A stretch of 64,000 nt of DNA from Chionoecetes opilio (GCA_016584305.1 JACEEZ010018148.1:506183-570182), one strand, 5' to 3'. Shown: positions 31,528 through 43,354, numbered from the stretch's first letter. Numbers and translations: made by a program. Notes: generated from the sequence alone by a model not told the origin.

Positions 31528-33477
31528 TACCTTGTGTGGTGATGAGATGTTTGCTGGTGTCAATGTCTGCCACGTTAGAAGCCAGGAAGGGGAACAGCTC
31601 CGTCTTGTTATCGTTGATGCGGAGAAACTCTTGCCAGTTTCCAGGAACTGCACTTGATGGCTCGACTCGTCTCCTAACTCCCTTTCCTCTCTTGCTGCGA
31701 GTGTCCGCCTTCAAGCTGTCTGCCATGTACAGATCCCAGACAATGTCTAGTCTGTCTACATGCTGAAGCTGGGATGTGACATACGGCACGAAGACATCAG
31801 TGGCATAACCTTGGAATGTCTTTGCAGTCCCTAGTCGCAGCATGTTGATGATGGCAGCACCATCCAGGATGTTGACCTGTACTCTGGGGTGGAGAGATCC
31901 TCTTTCACTGGAACAAGGTTTTCCAGGCAGGGCATCAAGTCAGACTTGGTTCCAGTTCTCAGGCCACCCATCTGAGACAGAGACGGTGGACAGACCTGGT
32001 TTTCGTGCTGAAAGAACTCGTCCAAATCACCATGACGTATCTGGGAGGCAATGTACAGCCTGGAGAAGAGCGAACAGTCGTTCTTCAGGGATGACATCTG
32101 TAGCTGTTTCCTTGACTTCTCTCTGACTGGTGGGCGGCTGAAAAGATGGAGGTTGTTCCGCTTGATGGGATCTGTGATAGGCACTGTCTGGTTCACAAGC
32201 CTCTCTTCAACATATGTCTCATACTGCACGAGTCCAAGTTTCTCCATCTGCCGCACTGTGTCTGCCACTGCTGTGTCCACAACGTCTCTGCTGTTCAGGA
32301 CAAGGAGATCACTGCTGTATTCAGCGAACGGGTTCCCCATCTCTTCCATGGCTCGGCTCAGTGATCGCACATATTGTGCAAATGCCATCTGTGCATGTCT
32401 CTTCTGTTCATGGTGACGTCCATCTGTGTCCTGCCTCTTCTCGGTTGATCCCTCGAATTCCTGAATTCCTCGGGACCAGATACCATCCAGCGACGAAGAG
32501 CTACAGGGTTCTCCGTCAGGCCCACAGCACCGCCGTCTCCCTTCACGGAAGCATTGTTCTGTTCATGGGCCTGGTCAATAGCAACAGCAGAGAATGCACG
32601 CTTTGACTTCTTGACGACAAAGTTCCCCATCAGAAACTCAGCATAGACATCGGGATGGAGCTGCTTCAGTGACACCATGTCTCGTAGGTGGATCGGCACC
32701 CATCTCGAGTAGAGTGTATGGTCCAGGGCGAAGAACCAAGGGACGATCTTAGACAGGGCCTCTATGTAGAGCAGGAAGTCGGCCTCACGTATCGCTCTCA
32801 CGTATACCATCACAGCCAGCTCCAGCTGCAGGATGAAGTACCAGAATTGGAATTGAGGACATGCATCGGACCTTGCATCACACCAGTCTTCAAATGGCAC
32901 CACTTCACTTGCATCTTCCAAGGTCTGGATGTACTCCCTGTAGGCACTCTGCTGAAGTAGATACAGGCTACTGGCTGTGACTTGGTGAGCCCGTCTTGTG
33001 CGTGTCACGTGGGATGCTTTTAGAAACGAATCTGCTGTTCCACTGGTAGCAACCCCGGCCTGAACGAGTGCTCCTGTCCAGCCGCTGCCCTCCAGAAGAT
33101 CTCCAAGGACCTTGAGGGACGCCATCTCGATGTGTAGGCCACCAAACATCACTACGAATCGATCCTCGCCATAACTTGTAGGCCAGCTCCATTGGATCTG
33201 CTTTGCCAGAGTGTAGAGTGGCTGGTCACATGTGAGGACTGGGATCTGGCCAGGGTTCAGGACATCAACTGCCGTCTTCACGATGTCCATCGAGTGGCGG
33301 ATCATGGCTACGGATTTTGCCTCGTCATGGAAAAGGGGTAGCAAGGACGTGAGAGCCACATTCATGTCTTCTGGTGGTCGTGCTGCTTGCTGGCTTGCAT
33401 GGTATGCAGCCCAGGAGATCATCTCATCCTCCTTCAGGGTGTCAGAGTCCACCACCTGCTTCAGGTGCTCCAGCCAG
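31528..33477 (-). CDS. FEN1-like element protein, central region
   Basis: Clean frame 33477-32470 (WLEHLKQ to ALRRWMVSGPE), then 32440-31850 in another frame (HAQMAFAQYVRSLSRAMEEM, TDPIKRNNLHLF, SRLYIASQIRHGDLDEFF, PPSLSQMGG), then 31843-31528 (MLRLGTAKTF, DVFVPYVTSQLQHVDRLDI, SKRGKGVRRRVEPSSAVPGN, DNKTELFPFLA). Both shifts are small indels. No known fold assigned. The coding sequence stops abruptly at the palindrome. Confidence 0.65.
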
Positions 33478-33593
33478 CTGTAAAGCAGAAAATAACATAA
33501 TTATTTAAACATGTAAATGTATGTACATGTGGTAATTTGTGCTTGATTTGTAAATAAAGTGGGATAATGTTTAATGAATAATGTGAAACCTAC
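33478..33593 (-). other. Spliceosomal intron of the FEN1-like element
   Basis: 116 bp, donor GTAGGT, acceptor TTTTCTGCTTTACAG, AT-rich. Splicing joins KEYR to WLEHLKQVVDSD in frame. Confidence 0.8.
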
Positions 33594-35375
33594 CGATATT
33601 CCTTCCGCAAGGCTTGAGGTATGAGCTGACAGTCTGCTCGGTTTGGACCTTCTTGCTTTGACACCGGTGGGTGTTGCCTTGGAAGAGCAACAGGAGGTAC
33701 AATGGTGTAGGTCTCGGGGAGAGATGCTGACATCTTCTTGGCACCAGCAGCATCACGATGGGTGTGGGCAACAGCCCGGGAAGCTCCACTGAAGTCGTTG
33801 TCTGGGTGTTGGAACAGCGATATTCCAGTTCCATGGAATGAGTCGTGCGCACTGGTTGAGCTGGGGTTGTGGTCAATGTTATCAACTGCAGCAGTTGTGA
33901 AGAGACCACCTTTCAGCTCAGGAGGACAAACTGCTTTCTCCATCTTGTAGTAATGGCAGATCTTGTCGCCAAGCTCAGTTGAGATGGCCAGCACCCGGTC
34001 ATAGGAAATACTCAGTCCCAGATCATACAAACGGTCCACCAGTTCACGTTTGCGAGTCTTCGTGTGAACCATCACACCGAAGTAGATGGGCAGAGGTGTT
34101 TCCCTTCCTTGGTTGTGCCTTGTTGTACATGGGGCCTGCTGATTCTCCCGACGTCGTACCATGCTGTTGGACATCAGTAGCTGGGAAATCGTGAGCACTG
34201 GCTGGGGCATTGTTGAAGAGCTTGACTGTGCCTTGATGTTTGGCCCATTCAACACCATAGCAACTAACGCTAACAGAGACACTGGAACAGAATCTTCCTG
34301 GATGTTGGGTTCAAAGGAACCACCAAACTGGTTTTTCATCTTGAACATGTCTCTCCTCACTATGTTCGCAGCCCTGGCAAGATGAACAGCATCACCATCA
34401 GCATCATGCTCACATGCTTTCCTCAGTGCTTGTCCAAGATCTTCGTGTGAAATGAGGACTACATCATCGCCTTGCTTGTGAGCTTCTATGTCTGGAAAGT
34501 AGGCCAGTACTCTCTTTTTGAGGTCAGTGGAGTGGACGCGTCCTGCAACATCAGTTCCAAGTTGTTCTAGCCTTGTTGTGTACAGATCGACCAGGTCGCT
34601 GAGTTTGAAGATGGGTGCAACTAGACTGTCCATGCGAGTATCTTCAATATAAGATACCAGCTCAGCAAATGCAAGGCCATGATTCATTTTGTCCACACCA
34701 GACTCTTCATATGTTTTTGTTTCTCTAGCTCTGTTGTACAAAGAGAGCAAGCATGGCAGATGGTACCGGGCTTCTTGTGCAATCAAGTCTCCTGCACTCA
34801 GTTTGGCCAGTAGGGATTTGTCCTGCAATTTCATTGCAGCCTTCCTGACATTGATATCAAGCCCAAATGTTGATGCTTTTCGAGTCAAAGACTCCCCATC
34901 TGGTGCAGGTTTGTCACAGAAGAAGCATGTTTCGGCGGAAGCACTTTTCTTACCAGCACTCTTGCGGGTGAACTTCTTTGAGCTATCAGCAGAGTCATCA
35001 GCAGCATCTTCTGGGGGGTTTCTTACGCTTCTCTGCACGCTGTAGTTTTGTTCTGTTGTAGAGGAGCCTACATGAGTCGTGCCACTTGGCCTTGTGCCGC
35101 TGTAGTGTTTCTTCAATGCCATTCCCATCATCAAACCTTGAAAGATTGATTGATGTGGGCAAACAGCCAATCCTGTCAAAACCTACAAGAAGCTCAGCAA
35201 TTGTCTTGTACCCTGCTCCCTGTGTGGCACGTGTAGACTCGGCTGGACAGTGAAGCACCTCTGACGTGTCTTCCTGACAAAGAACGCACTTGCTCCAGTC
35301 AGTTTCTAGACCCTGTGTTGATGTGGACGGGCTGTAGGGGATCCACCACCTTGTAAACTTTGGCCATTGTCACAC
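33594..35375 (-). CDS. FEN1-like element protein, upstream exon
   Basis: Acceptor CTTCTGCTTTCAG at 35376, then GTGTGACAATGG with a good start context (ATG at 35367). It carries both Cys/His modules, a linker rich in Ser and Lys, and the conserved DNIDHNPSSTSAHDSFHGTG block. It ends at donor G|GTAGGT. The upstream exon is 5' UTR only if the ATG is right. Two single-base frame changes as listed for the whole gene. Confidence 0.65.
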
Positions 35376-35689
35376 CTGAAAGCAGAAGAATATGGTCAAA
35401 ATATGTGAAAGTGATTAAATTAGCTGGAGTCTATATTAAATGAACATCACAGTCTAACAAAAACCTGCATTCCTGAATCCAAGGCCATAATTCACAAGCC
35501 ATCATGTGAGCCTTCTGGCTCCAAATAATATTAAAAATGTATTTTATTCTAATTATCTTGTGACTAATACCACATCTATTGTACCCAAAACAATTACATA
35601 TGCCACTAGAGTAGAAAAAACTAGAGAGAGAAAAAAAAGTAGAGGAAAAACATAAAAGAGTGCACAGAGCACCATTGCTATGGCGGATA

Positions 35690-35860
35690 CAACATTAGAG
35701 AAGATATTTTTGGCAGCCATTTTGTAAAATGGCAGGCACTCCGCTCATGGAATGAATCTGGAATGGCCCTATAGCCAAATATCTTCCCAAGCACCTTTTT
35801 TAATTGTCTGCCAAATTTCATGCTTGTTTCACCAAACCCACAATTCTTCCAAATATTTCA
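35690..35860 (-). repeat. Left flanking inverted unit of the FEN1-like element
   Basis: The minus-strand copy of the 27510-27675 unit: ATTGTGGGTTTGGTGAAACA, GCATGAAATTTGG, GGGCCATTCCAGATTC and ATTTTACAAAATGGC. Confidence 0.65.
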
Positions 35861-36062
35861 CCTATCTGCAGTACTAATAATACCACCAAGGCCACAACAT
35901 ATGTATGACACTTTAGCATATTACCTGTTGTACCTTTTGCATATTGTTCCTATTTTGGAATTTAATTATTTGGATTTCTACACTTTTTGCCTTTACTACA
36001 GCCACAAAACGTCACACATTTTATGTTCCTTTCTCTGCAAGTGCACGTTTTGGTACTCATAC

Positions 36063-36706
36063 ATGATGTTGACGAATGTGGGTAGCACTGTAGCTGCTAG
36101 TTTTGAAATCGAGACTATCAAACACACGTTTGCAGTTTAAGTCAATTGTGGCTGCCTGGTTTGATCGCTCGATATTTTCAAACAATGCATCAACTTGTCT
36201 TTTATACTTTAGTAAGTACTGTCGCAAGCAGTTCCCATGATAGAAGATATCTGCAGCAAACACATCACCAGCTGTATCCAGAAAAGCACATCTTGTCTTA
36301 ACTTCATCCTTATAAAAGTGTAAAGCTTCTGCGAACCATGCTGCTCGGTCAGACTCCGAGATGCGATACAACACCCGGTTCCTATTACCACTACTCTCTC
36401 TTGCTCTGTCACAGATTACACACTTCCTTTCTACGTCTTTGCTACTGGAACTAGTACTCTTCTTCCGTCTTTTGGGGGCCTTATATCTGTAACTGCTTTC
36501 TCCCTCTTCAATCTCCATTTTAACAAGTTCTGGCTCACTATTAGTTTTCACTGATCTCTTCGACTTCAGAATGTAAGTGGAATAACAGGCTTTCGGCTTT
36601 TGATGGTACTTGAATGTGTTGCTGCACATGTTTATTCTTGAGATGACGAAAGAATCATCCACTTGTTCTGCTGCCATCCGGATTTTGGCACGACCATCAT
36701 CAGTTC
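36063..36706 (-). CDS. N-terminal exon of a second, related Cys/His protein
   Basis: Acceptor ACTTTTTTTCAG at 36707, then TDDGRAKIRMAAEQVDDSFV, FKYHQKPKACYSTYILKSK, a Ser/Lys linker, KCVICDRA and LDTAGDVFAADIFYHGNCLR plus QYLLKYKRQV, ending SATHIRQHH at a strong donor GTATGAGT (36062). Two C/H modules with the same order and spacing style as the 35.3-kb protein, but different sequence. Joining to the 35375 acceptor would give an immediate stop, so this is probably the start of a neighbouring copy whose remainder is lost. No ATG upstream is required if it is an internal exon. Confidence 0.6.
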
Positions 36707-36709
36707 CTG

Positions 36710-37090
36710 AAAAAAAGTTTCAGCATGAGTAAAATCTATATGGCCAACTGCTGATCTTGTCGCACTTCATGTTATACATACAATTCACATAAAACTTGTA
36801 ACTATATAATAACTAGAACTGAATAGTTATGTGGTTCCGATGCATTTTACAATATAATATACATGTGTGATAGGCCTATTTATATAATGGATATCTGTAC
36901 TTCGAAGCATAAGAACATTTCTGTGTCTGATGGACTTTACCATTCTTGAGATACTGTATGTTTTCAAGTGTGCATATTACTGAAATTCGTAATTATTTCG
37001 AACAAATAGAGGCTGTCCAACAACATGTTTATACCAAATATGAAGCAAATTGGGTAAACGGTTGTTGAAATATGAGCTTTCAATTTTTTT
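36710..37090. other. No gene seen
   Basis: AT-rich; contains ACCAAATATGAAGCAAATTG and TTGTTGAAATATGAGCTTTC, similar in style to the non-coding flanks of the FEN1-like element, but no frame. Confidence 0.5.
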
Positions 37091-40000
37091 TTACATTAAG
37101 CCCCCCCCCCTCATTAATAGGGCATGATATCATCCCCAAAAAATAATAGGGTTTACTACCGACCAGGACCTATTTTGTCCCCAAAAGAAAAAACTAAATC
37201 TGCATTCCGGGTTCTTGAATTTCGTGTTTCCCCAAGCAAGGGTCCATCACACATACAAAACATACATACACTTTTTAAACATAGACATGGGGAAAGGACA
37301 GTTTTGTTCATCCATTGTTCTCCCCTTTTGTATTAAACCCAAAAAACCCAACCCTTCATAAAAAACACCCTATAGAAAAAAATTGTCGGGGCCAAGTAAA
37401 AAATTTTTTAATTTTCCTGTCAGGACCCCCCTTTAAATTGGCATTTGTCCTGACACCCTTTCGGGGTAGAACTACACACATACACAAAACCCATAGTTAC
37501 AAACCCACCAATTTGGCCCGAATGGGTTTCCTGATGCTATCGCATTTTGGAACCCAAAATGGAGATTATGGTAAAATTTCCCTGTTAACTTTTTTCCCTG
37601 TGCAGGTTGCATAAAACGATGCAGCCCCTTCAAAAAACTCCTTCGGCTGTTTGGCCTCGAGAACACAAATTTTCCCTGAAATTTTTTTTTTTTTTTGGCA
37701 AATTTAAATGAAAAACAAATATTGTTTAAAGATAGTTTTAATGTGTTTATGCAACTTTTTTTTTTTAAAAACTTACCATTTTTTAGTCACAGAAAGCAGG
37801 GACAAAAGTAAATTTAAATTGCCACAAAAAGAACACTTTAACGTTTCCCACTTTAAAAATTAAACCCTTTTAAAACCCCTCATGAAAAAAAAAATAAATA
37901 GGGTTCATTGTAGTTTTTTTAGGGCCAGTTTTGTTGCAAAGACTTTTCGGGAAACAAGAATTGAAAAAAATGGAACAGGAAAAATTACGAATAATTGTAG
38001 TCGTAACATGCTGAAATGGGTTTTTTGGAAATTTATTTTTAAAAAAACCTTTGATTTTTTGGATATGAAAATTTATTACTGCCCCCGGCATAATGTGGCC
38101 ATTGCGCACTTTTTTGAGTGGTCGGGAAACCCTCCTGGGTTTAAAAAACGGTTTCTGTAGATAAGTCCCGGGGGAAATGGTATTACTTCGTTTCAAATAG
38201 GGCGTGGACCCAAAAAAAAAGGGGCGGGGGCCAAATTTCAGCTTTTCCCCGCCGTCAGTGGGAAGGGTGTTACCAACCAAATATTTTTTCCTGGCCTTAA
38301 ATTTAAGGGGTTTCTTGAAGATTTTATTTGGGGACATAAATTGCATACAACACCACCATGAGTACTAGAGTATACTACTACTATACTGGGAAAACTTCTC
38401 CCACAAACTATTTACTACTCCCCTTATACTACTACTATACTAATACAACAGCTACTACTACTACTATTTCCCTTTTAAAACACCCCCACTACCACCACAC
38501 AACTGACTAAAAAATGCTCGAACTATCCCCAAACCGCTAAAACAAAAAACCACCATAAACCCCCCCCCCCCCGAAAACTACAATTACTACTACTACGATA
38601 ACCCACTGTAGCTGCGCTGGAACTTTACCTCTGTACTAGAGTTCATTTTTTCCACAGAGCAAAACGGGTTTAATGGCTCATCTAAAATTTTGATTTAAGA
38701 GGCTTTGATTTTGATTTTTTGGATCTTTTTTTAACAAAAAAAAAGACCCATATATTAATTTTTAAAACAGGTTGGAAATTTTTCAGGGAATTTTTTGTTC
38801 TTTTAAAGTCCACTTTTTGGGTACTCTGCCTCTCGCCGGGAACCTGTTTTTTTTTTATTTACATTTTGATTTTTTTTTTTAATTTTTTTCCAATTTTTTT
38901 TTATTTAATTGTTTCAATTTTTTCGTTATATAATGCAGGGGGTCTTGATAAAAATTTAAATTTTGTGCAAAAAGTACTTAAAATTAATTTTTCCCTGACC
39001 GGGGCAGCTAAAAGGGTTTAACAATGTAATTTTTTCCCCCAAGGTTTCCATATTTTTGGGAAATTAACATTTACCTTGGTGACTGTTTGAAAGCCTTAAA
39101 TTTTTTTTGCTGGTTTTGAAAAACTCTTTGCGTGTTGATATTTTTCCTTTTATTAAATCCAAAAGATGGTAAAAGGGTTGGAATTTGGGGTTTTAAAAGG
39201 GTTGGGAAGGGTTTCTCTCGCCCAGGTGGTCAGGCGGGTTAAGGGAGTTTTAAAAGGAGACTGGATAAATTAATGGATGGGGATAAAAGGTTTGGATGTA
39301 GGTAGTTTTTTAAGTAACAGGAACTCCCACGTTATTTTTCACGGCCCCCTTGTAGTTTCCCTTATTTTCTTAAGTTTTATGTTAAAAAATTTATTTCTAA
39401 AAATTTTGGACCCTGTAGTACATTTTTCAGGGATGGGAAAGTCTCGAATTATTGGGAATGACATTAAATACTTTTAAAAAAAAGGGTATTTGTGGGTTTA
39501 AAAAGTTGCAGATTTTGTCCTTGAAAACATTTCCTTTGGGGTTTTTCAAGCGGGTTTATTTCATAATAACAGGTTATTGATCAAGTTCCCCCTTTCCCTA
39601 ATCTATGGGCTTGAAAGGGACCCGGGGGAGTGGCTGTTGAGTCTTTTCTGGGCCCCTTTTCAGTTTATTTTTTCCCTTCTGAAATTTGGGTAAAAATTTT
39701 TCAAAATCCTTTTTAATTTTTTTTCCCAAGGAGGGTTTTCCCTTAAAAAAAAAAAACGTTTTTCTTTTGGAAAAAATGAAAAGGGAGTATAAGTATGATA
39801 ACCATTTTACATAACTAAAGATACGCATCTCAGAAAAATTTTTGGTCTCCTTCTCGCACTAAATTCTAACAAGGCTATACCCATCCAGTAAAAAAGGGAA
39901 AGCCCAAAAACCTAAAACCGCATAGCCCGGGGGTTAGGTCTGACAAGAGCCAAAAAAAAAGCGAAAACCCATTTTTTTAACTTTTTTTAAAAAGTAAAAA

Positions 40001-40139
40001 AGTGCTGATTTTCCCCCTTTCACCCACTTCTATTTTTAAAAACACTCCTGGTAAAAACCCTGACCCCCTATTAGCTCGATTTACCCTCAATACATTGTTT
40101 CCTAGGACGGGGGTCTGAGCTCACCCTCCACCCCCCCCC
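37091..40139. other. Low-quality stretch with inflated homopolymers
   Basis: Runs of A, C, G and T are longer and more frequent than elsewhere and frames break constantly. Contains an ACT-rich repeat (about 38350-38480) and a LINE tail (39195-39385). No gene can be supported. Confidence 0.7.
39195..39385 (+). mobile_element. CR1-like LINE 3' end with tail A, copy 5 (noisy)
   Basis: Matches 7350-7546 with many homopolymer changes: GGTGGTCAGGCGGGTT, AAGGAGACTGGATAAATTAA, ATGGATGGGGATAAAAGG, AGTAACAGGAACTCCCACG, CCCTTATTTTCTTAAG. Confidence 0.75.
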
Positions 40140-42480
40140 TTTTTTTTTTTTTATTGGGTATTTTTTTTTTTTTTAAAAAACCCCCTTTTTTTTTTTTAAA
40201 AAAATTTTTTTAAAAAACCCCTTTTTTTTTTTTTTCCCGGTTTTTTTTAAAAAATTTTTTTTTCCCCCCCGGCCGCAAAAACCCCCCCAAAAAAAAAAAA
40301 AAAAAAAAATTTGGGGGCCCAAAAACCCCCCCAAAAAACCCCCCCCCCAAACCCCCTTTTTTAAAAATTTTTTTTTTTTCCCCCCCCCCAATTTCCCCAA
40401 AAAAACCCCCCAAAATTTTTTTAAATTTGGGTTTGGGTTTTCCCCCGGGGGGAAAAAAAAGGGGGGGGAAGTTTGGGGGAAACCCTTTGGGGGGGGAAAA
40501 AAAAAAAAAAAAAAAGGGGAAACCCTTTAAAAACCGTTTCCCTTTGGGGGAAAACCCCGGGGGAAAAAAAAGGTTAAAAAGGGGGGGGGGGGGGGTTTAG
40601 GAAAAAAAAAGGGGGGGAAAAAAAAAAAGGGGGGAAAAATTTGGGGGGAAAAAAAAATTTTTTTAAAAAAAATTCCAAAAACCCCCCCCCCCGGGGAAAA
40701 AAAAAAAAAAAATTTTTTTTCCCCCCCCCAAAATTTTCCCCCCCCTTTTTTTTTTTCCTTTTTAAAAAAAAACCAAAAAAATTTTTGAAAGGGAAAAGGG
40801 GCCCGGGGGGGTTAAAAAAAACCCCCCCCAAAAAAAAACCCCCCCCCTTTGGGGAAAAATAAGCCCAAAAAACGAATTTCCCAAACCCCCCCCTTTTTTT
40901 CCCCCCCTTTTTTAAAAAAAACCCCCAAAAAAAAAAAAATTTTTAAACCAAAAAAACCCTTTTTTGGGGGGGGTTTTGGGTTTGGGGGGCGGGGGTTTTG
41001 GCTTTTTTTAAATTCAGTTTTTTAAAAAGGGGAAAAAAAAAAAAAATTTTTTTTCCCGGCCCCCAATTTTGGGGAAAACCCCCCGGGTTTTTGGGGGGGG
41101 GGGGGGCCCCCCGGGGGGGGGGGGGAATTTTAAAAATTTTTTTAAAAAATTTTGAAAAATTAAAATTTTAAAAAAAAATAAAAATTTTTAAAAAATTTTT
41201 TTCCGGGGGGTTTTTTTTTTTTTTAAAAAACCCCCTTTTTTAAAAAAAAAAAAATTTCCGGGGTTTTTTCAAAAGGGGGGGGGTTTGGGGAAAAAAAATT
41301 TTTAAAATTGGGGGGGGGGGGCGGAAAAAAAAAAATTTAAAATTTTAAAAAAACCGGGGGGGTTTTTTTTTTGGGGGGGGGGTTTTTTTTTTTTTTTTGG
41401 GGGGGTTTTTTTTTTTTGGGGGGGGGGGTTTTTTTTTTTTTTTTTTTAAAAAATTTTTTTCCCCCCCGAAAAAATTAAACCTTTTAAAAAAACTTTTCCC
41501 TTTTAAAAAAAAAATTAAAAAAACCCCAAAAAAGGGGCCCCTTTTTTTAAAATTTTTTCCCAAAATTTTTGGGGTTTTTTTTTTGGGCCCCTTTAAAAAT
41601 TTTTTTTTTAAATTTTTTCCCCCCAAATTTCCCCTTTTAAAAAAAAAAAAAAAATTTTGAAACCCGGGCCCCCCCTTTTTTTTTTCCCCCCAACCCCAAA
41701 AAAAAGGGGGGTTTTTTTCCCCCCCCCCCCCCCCCAAAAAAAAAAAAACCCCCCCCCCCCCAAAAATTTTTTAAAAACCCAAAAATTTCCAAAAAATTTT
41801 TTTTTTTTTCCCGGGGGTTTTCCCAAAAAAAATTAATTTAAATTTTTTTTCCCAAAAAATTTCAAAGGAAAAATTTTTAAAAACCCCAAATTGGGGAAAA
41901 AAAAAAAAAATTTAAAAATTTTTTAAAAAAAAAAGGGGGAAAACCCCCCAAAAAAATTTTTCCCGGGAAAAACCCCCCAAAAAATTTTTTTTTAAAAAAA
42001 AAGGGGCCCTTTTTTTTTTTCCCCCCAAAAAATTCCCCCTTCGGAAAAAATTTTAAAAAAAAAAAGGGTTTTTTTCCCCCCCAAAAAAAACCCCAAAAAA
42101 AAAATTTAAAAAATTTTTTTAAAAATTTTTTTTTGGGAAAAAACCAAAAAAAAAAAAAAGGGGGAAAAAGGGGCCCCCCAAAAAATTTTTTAAAAAAACC
42201 CCCAAAAAAAAAAAAAGGAAAAAAAAAAAAACCCCCCCCCAAAAAAAAAAAGGGGGAAAAAAATTTTTTTAAAAAAAAAGGGAAAAGGGGGCAAAAATTT
42301 TTTTAAAAAAAAGGGGAAAAAAAGGGGGGAAAAAAAAGGGGGGGGTTTTTTTCCCCCCCAAAAAAAAGGGTTTTTTTTTTTAAAAAAAATTTTTTTTCCC
42401 CCCCCAACCCCCTTGGGGGGTTTTTTTAAAAAAAAAAAAAAACCCCCTTTTTTTCCTTTTAAAAAAATTTTTTTAAAAAA
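40140..42480. other. Near-pure homopolymer sequence, probable assembly artefact
   Basis: Almost every base sits in a run of 3 to 20 identical bases, with all four bases represented. Translations are strings of Phe, Lys, Gly and Pro. No biological repeat class looks like this; consensus failure is the simplest reading. Confidence 0.85.
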
Positions 42481-43069
42481 AACAATTTCGATTTCCTTAA
42501 CAACACGGGAACCTCCTGACGCAATGCCTTCCACCCCCACCCCCCCCATCACGGTATAGGGCCTCACTTCCTAACTGGTTCTGAAGTAGCTCCATCATAT
42601 GCATGTCGTAAAAGTATAGGTTCCCTAATGGAATCTTACCTGTGGAATGCGTATACTGACGTAAAAAAAAGGACCGAGGTACAGGTTAACATTTTACATA
42701 ATCTTTGCGTAAACTAATGTACCAAAGGAAAACAAATTGTATACCTGCAATGTGAGTCTTAATGAAGTTATAAAAGAGGGAGAAAAATGACAGGAAAGAG
42801 GTGGTAGGTAAATTGTTCATTAGTTAAAGACTATGGACGTGGAATGCAGCCAATAGCGTGTGTTCCCGAGAGAAGGTGACCACGCCCCTAGAGCCCAAAA
42901 CCTGTTTGTGTGAAAAGGGCACGCGGGGCAGTGTACTGTCTATACCCACAACCTCCCTCACCTGCGAAGGGGAAAAAAAGGGGAAAATGCAAATATGAAT
43001 AGAAGTCTTCGTGAACTGTATCAGGTGGAATGATTGCGGTGAACTCTAAGGTATGAGGTATGATGAGAG
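42481..43069. other. No gene seen
   Basis: Ordinary AT-rich sequence after the artefact zone; no supported frame. Confidence 0.5.
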
Positions 43070-43071
43070 AG

Positions 43072-43105
<34 letters not shown>

Positions 43106-43154
43106 CGATGAAGAGAGAGAGGGGAGAGGAGAGAGAGAGGAGAGAGAGAGAGAG

Positions 43155-43208
<54 letters not shown>

Positions 43209-43266
43209 AGAGAGAGAGAGAGTAGTAGAGGAGGGTCTTAAAAAGGGACTGATGAGATAGATGTCT

Positions 43267-43352
<86 letters not shown>
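43070..43352. repeat. Imperfect (GA)n in two blocks
   Basis: GA-rich 43070-43222 and 43270-43352. Glu/Arg and Ser/Leu frames are artefacts. Confidence 0.95.

Positions 43353-43354
<2 letters not shown>

Larger units (their letters stand above)
28009..35367 (-). pseudogene. FEN1/XPG-like nuclease and Cys-rich multidomain protein, interrupted
   Basis: Order from the N-terminus: MAKVYKVVDPLQPVHINT; Cys/His module 1 (CVLC..WHDSC); module 2 (CFFC..YHLPC); GLFTTAAVDNIDHNPSSTSA with HDSFHGTGISLF; after an intron, RFVVMFGGLHIEMASLKVLG, VPWFFALDHTLYSRWVPIHL and AIDQAHEQNNASVKGDGGAV; then a nuclease-like domain and a CXC-like tail. The FEN1-style residues are in HEEADTR, VDTDVVVLA and FTGCDTVS.FGGRGKK, parallel to the acidic clusters and GCDY..GIGPK loop of FEN1. 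Frame changes lie at AAACCCCCC (~35015), CAGGG (~35310), near 32470, 31840 and 29640, and at TTTT and GGG runs in the tail. Several are single homopolymer bases, so consensus error is possible; the two insertions are real breaks. Confidence 0.65.
27510..35860 (-). mobile_element. Large undescribed element encoding a FEN1-like multidomain protein
   Basis: Composite block: inverted, diverged copies of a ~150-bp unit at each side and between them one long minus-strand coding region (35367 to about 28009) with an intron. Two later insertions (an RTE retrotransposon and a palindrome) split it. I recognise the protein blocks as a family of uncharacterised proteins scattered in invertebrate and fish genomes, recalled from memory and not searched. 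Repeat flanks, the neighbouring related exon (36063-36706) and nested insertions suggest a mobile element rather than a host gene. True ends and target duplication were not found. Confidence 0.55.

Noticed and set aside
36063..36706. First coding exon of the same FEN1-like gene
   Set aside because: Joining its donor to the 35375 acceptor gives a stop at the second codon; kept as a separate relative unless another acceptor is shown.
40140..42480. Natural centromere-like or satellite DNA
   Set aside because: No repeat period; only runs of single bases, which fits consensus failure.
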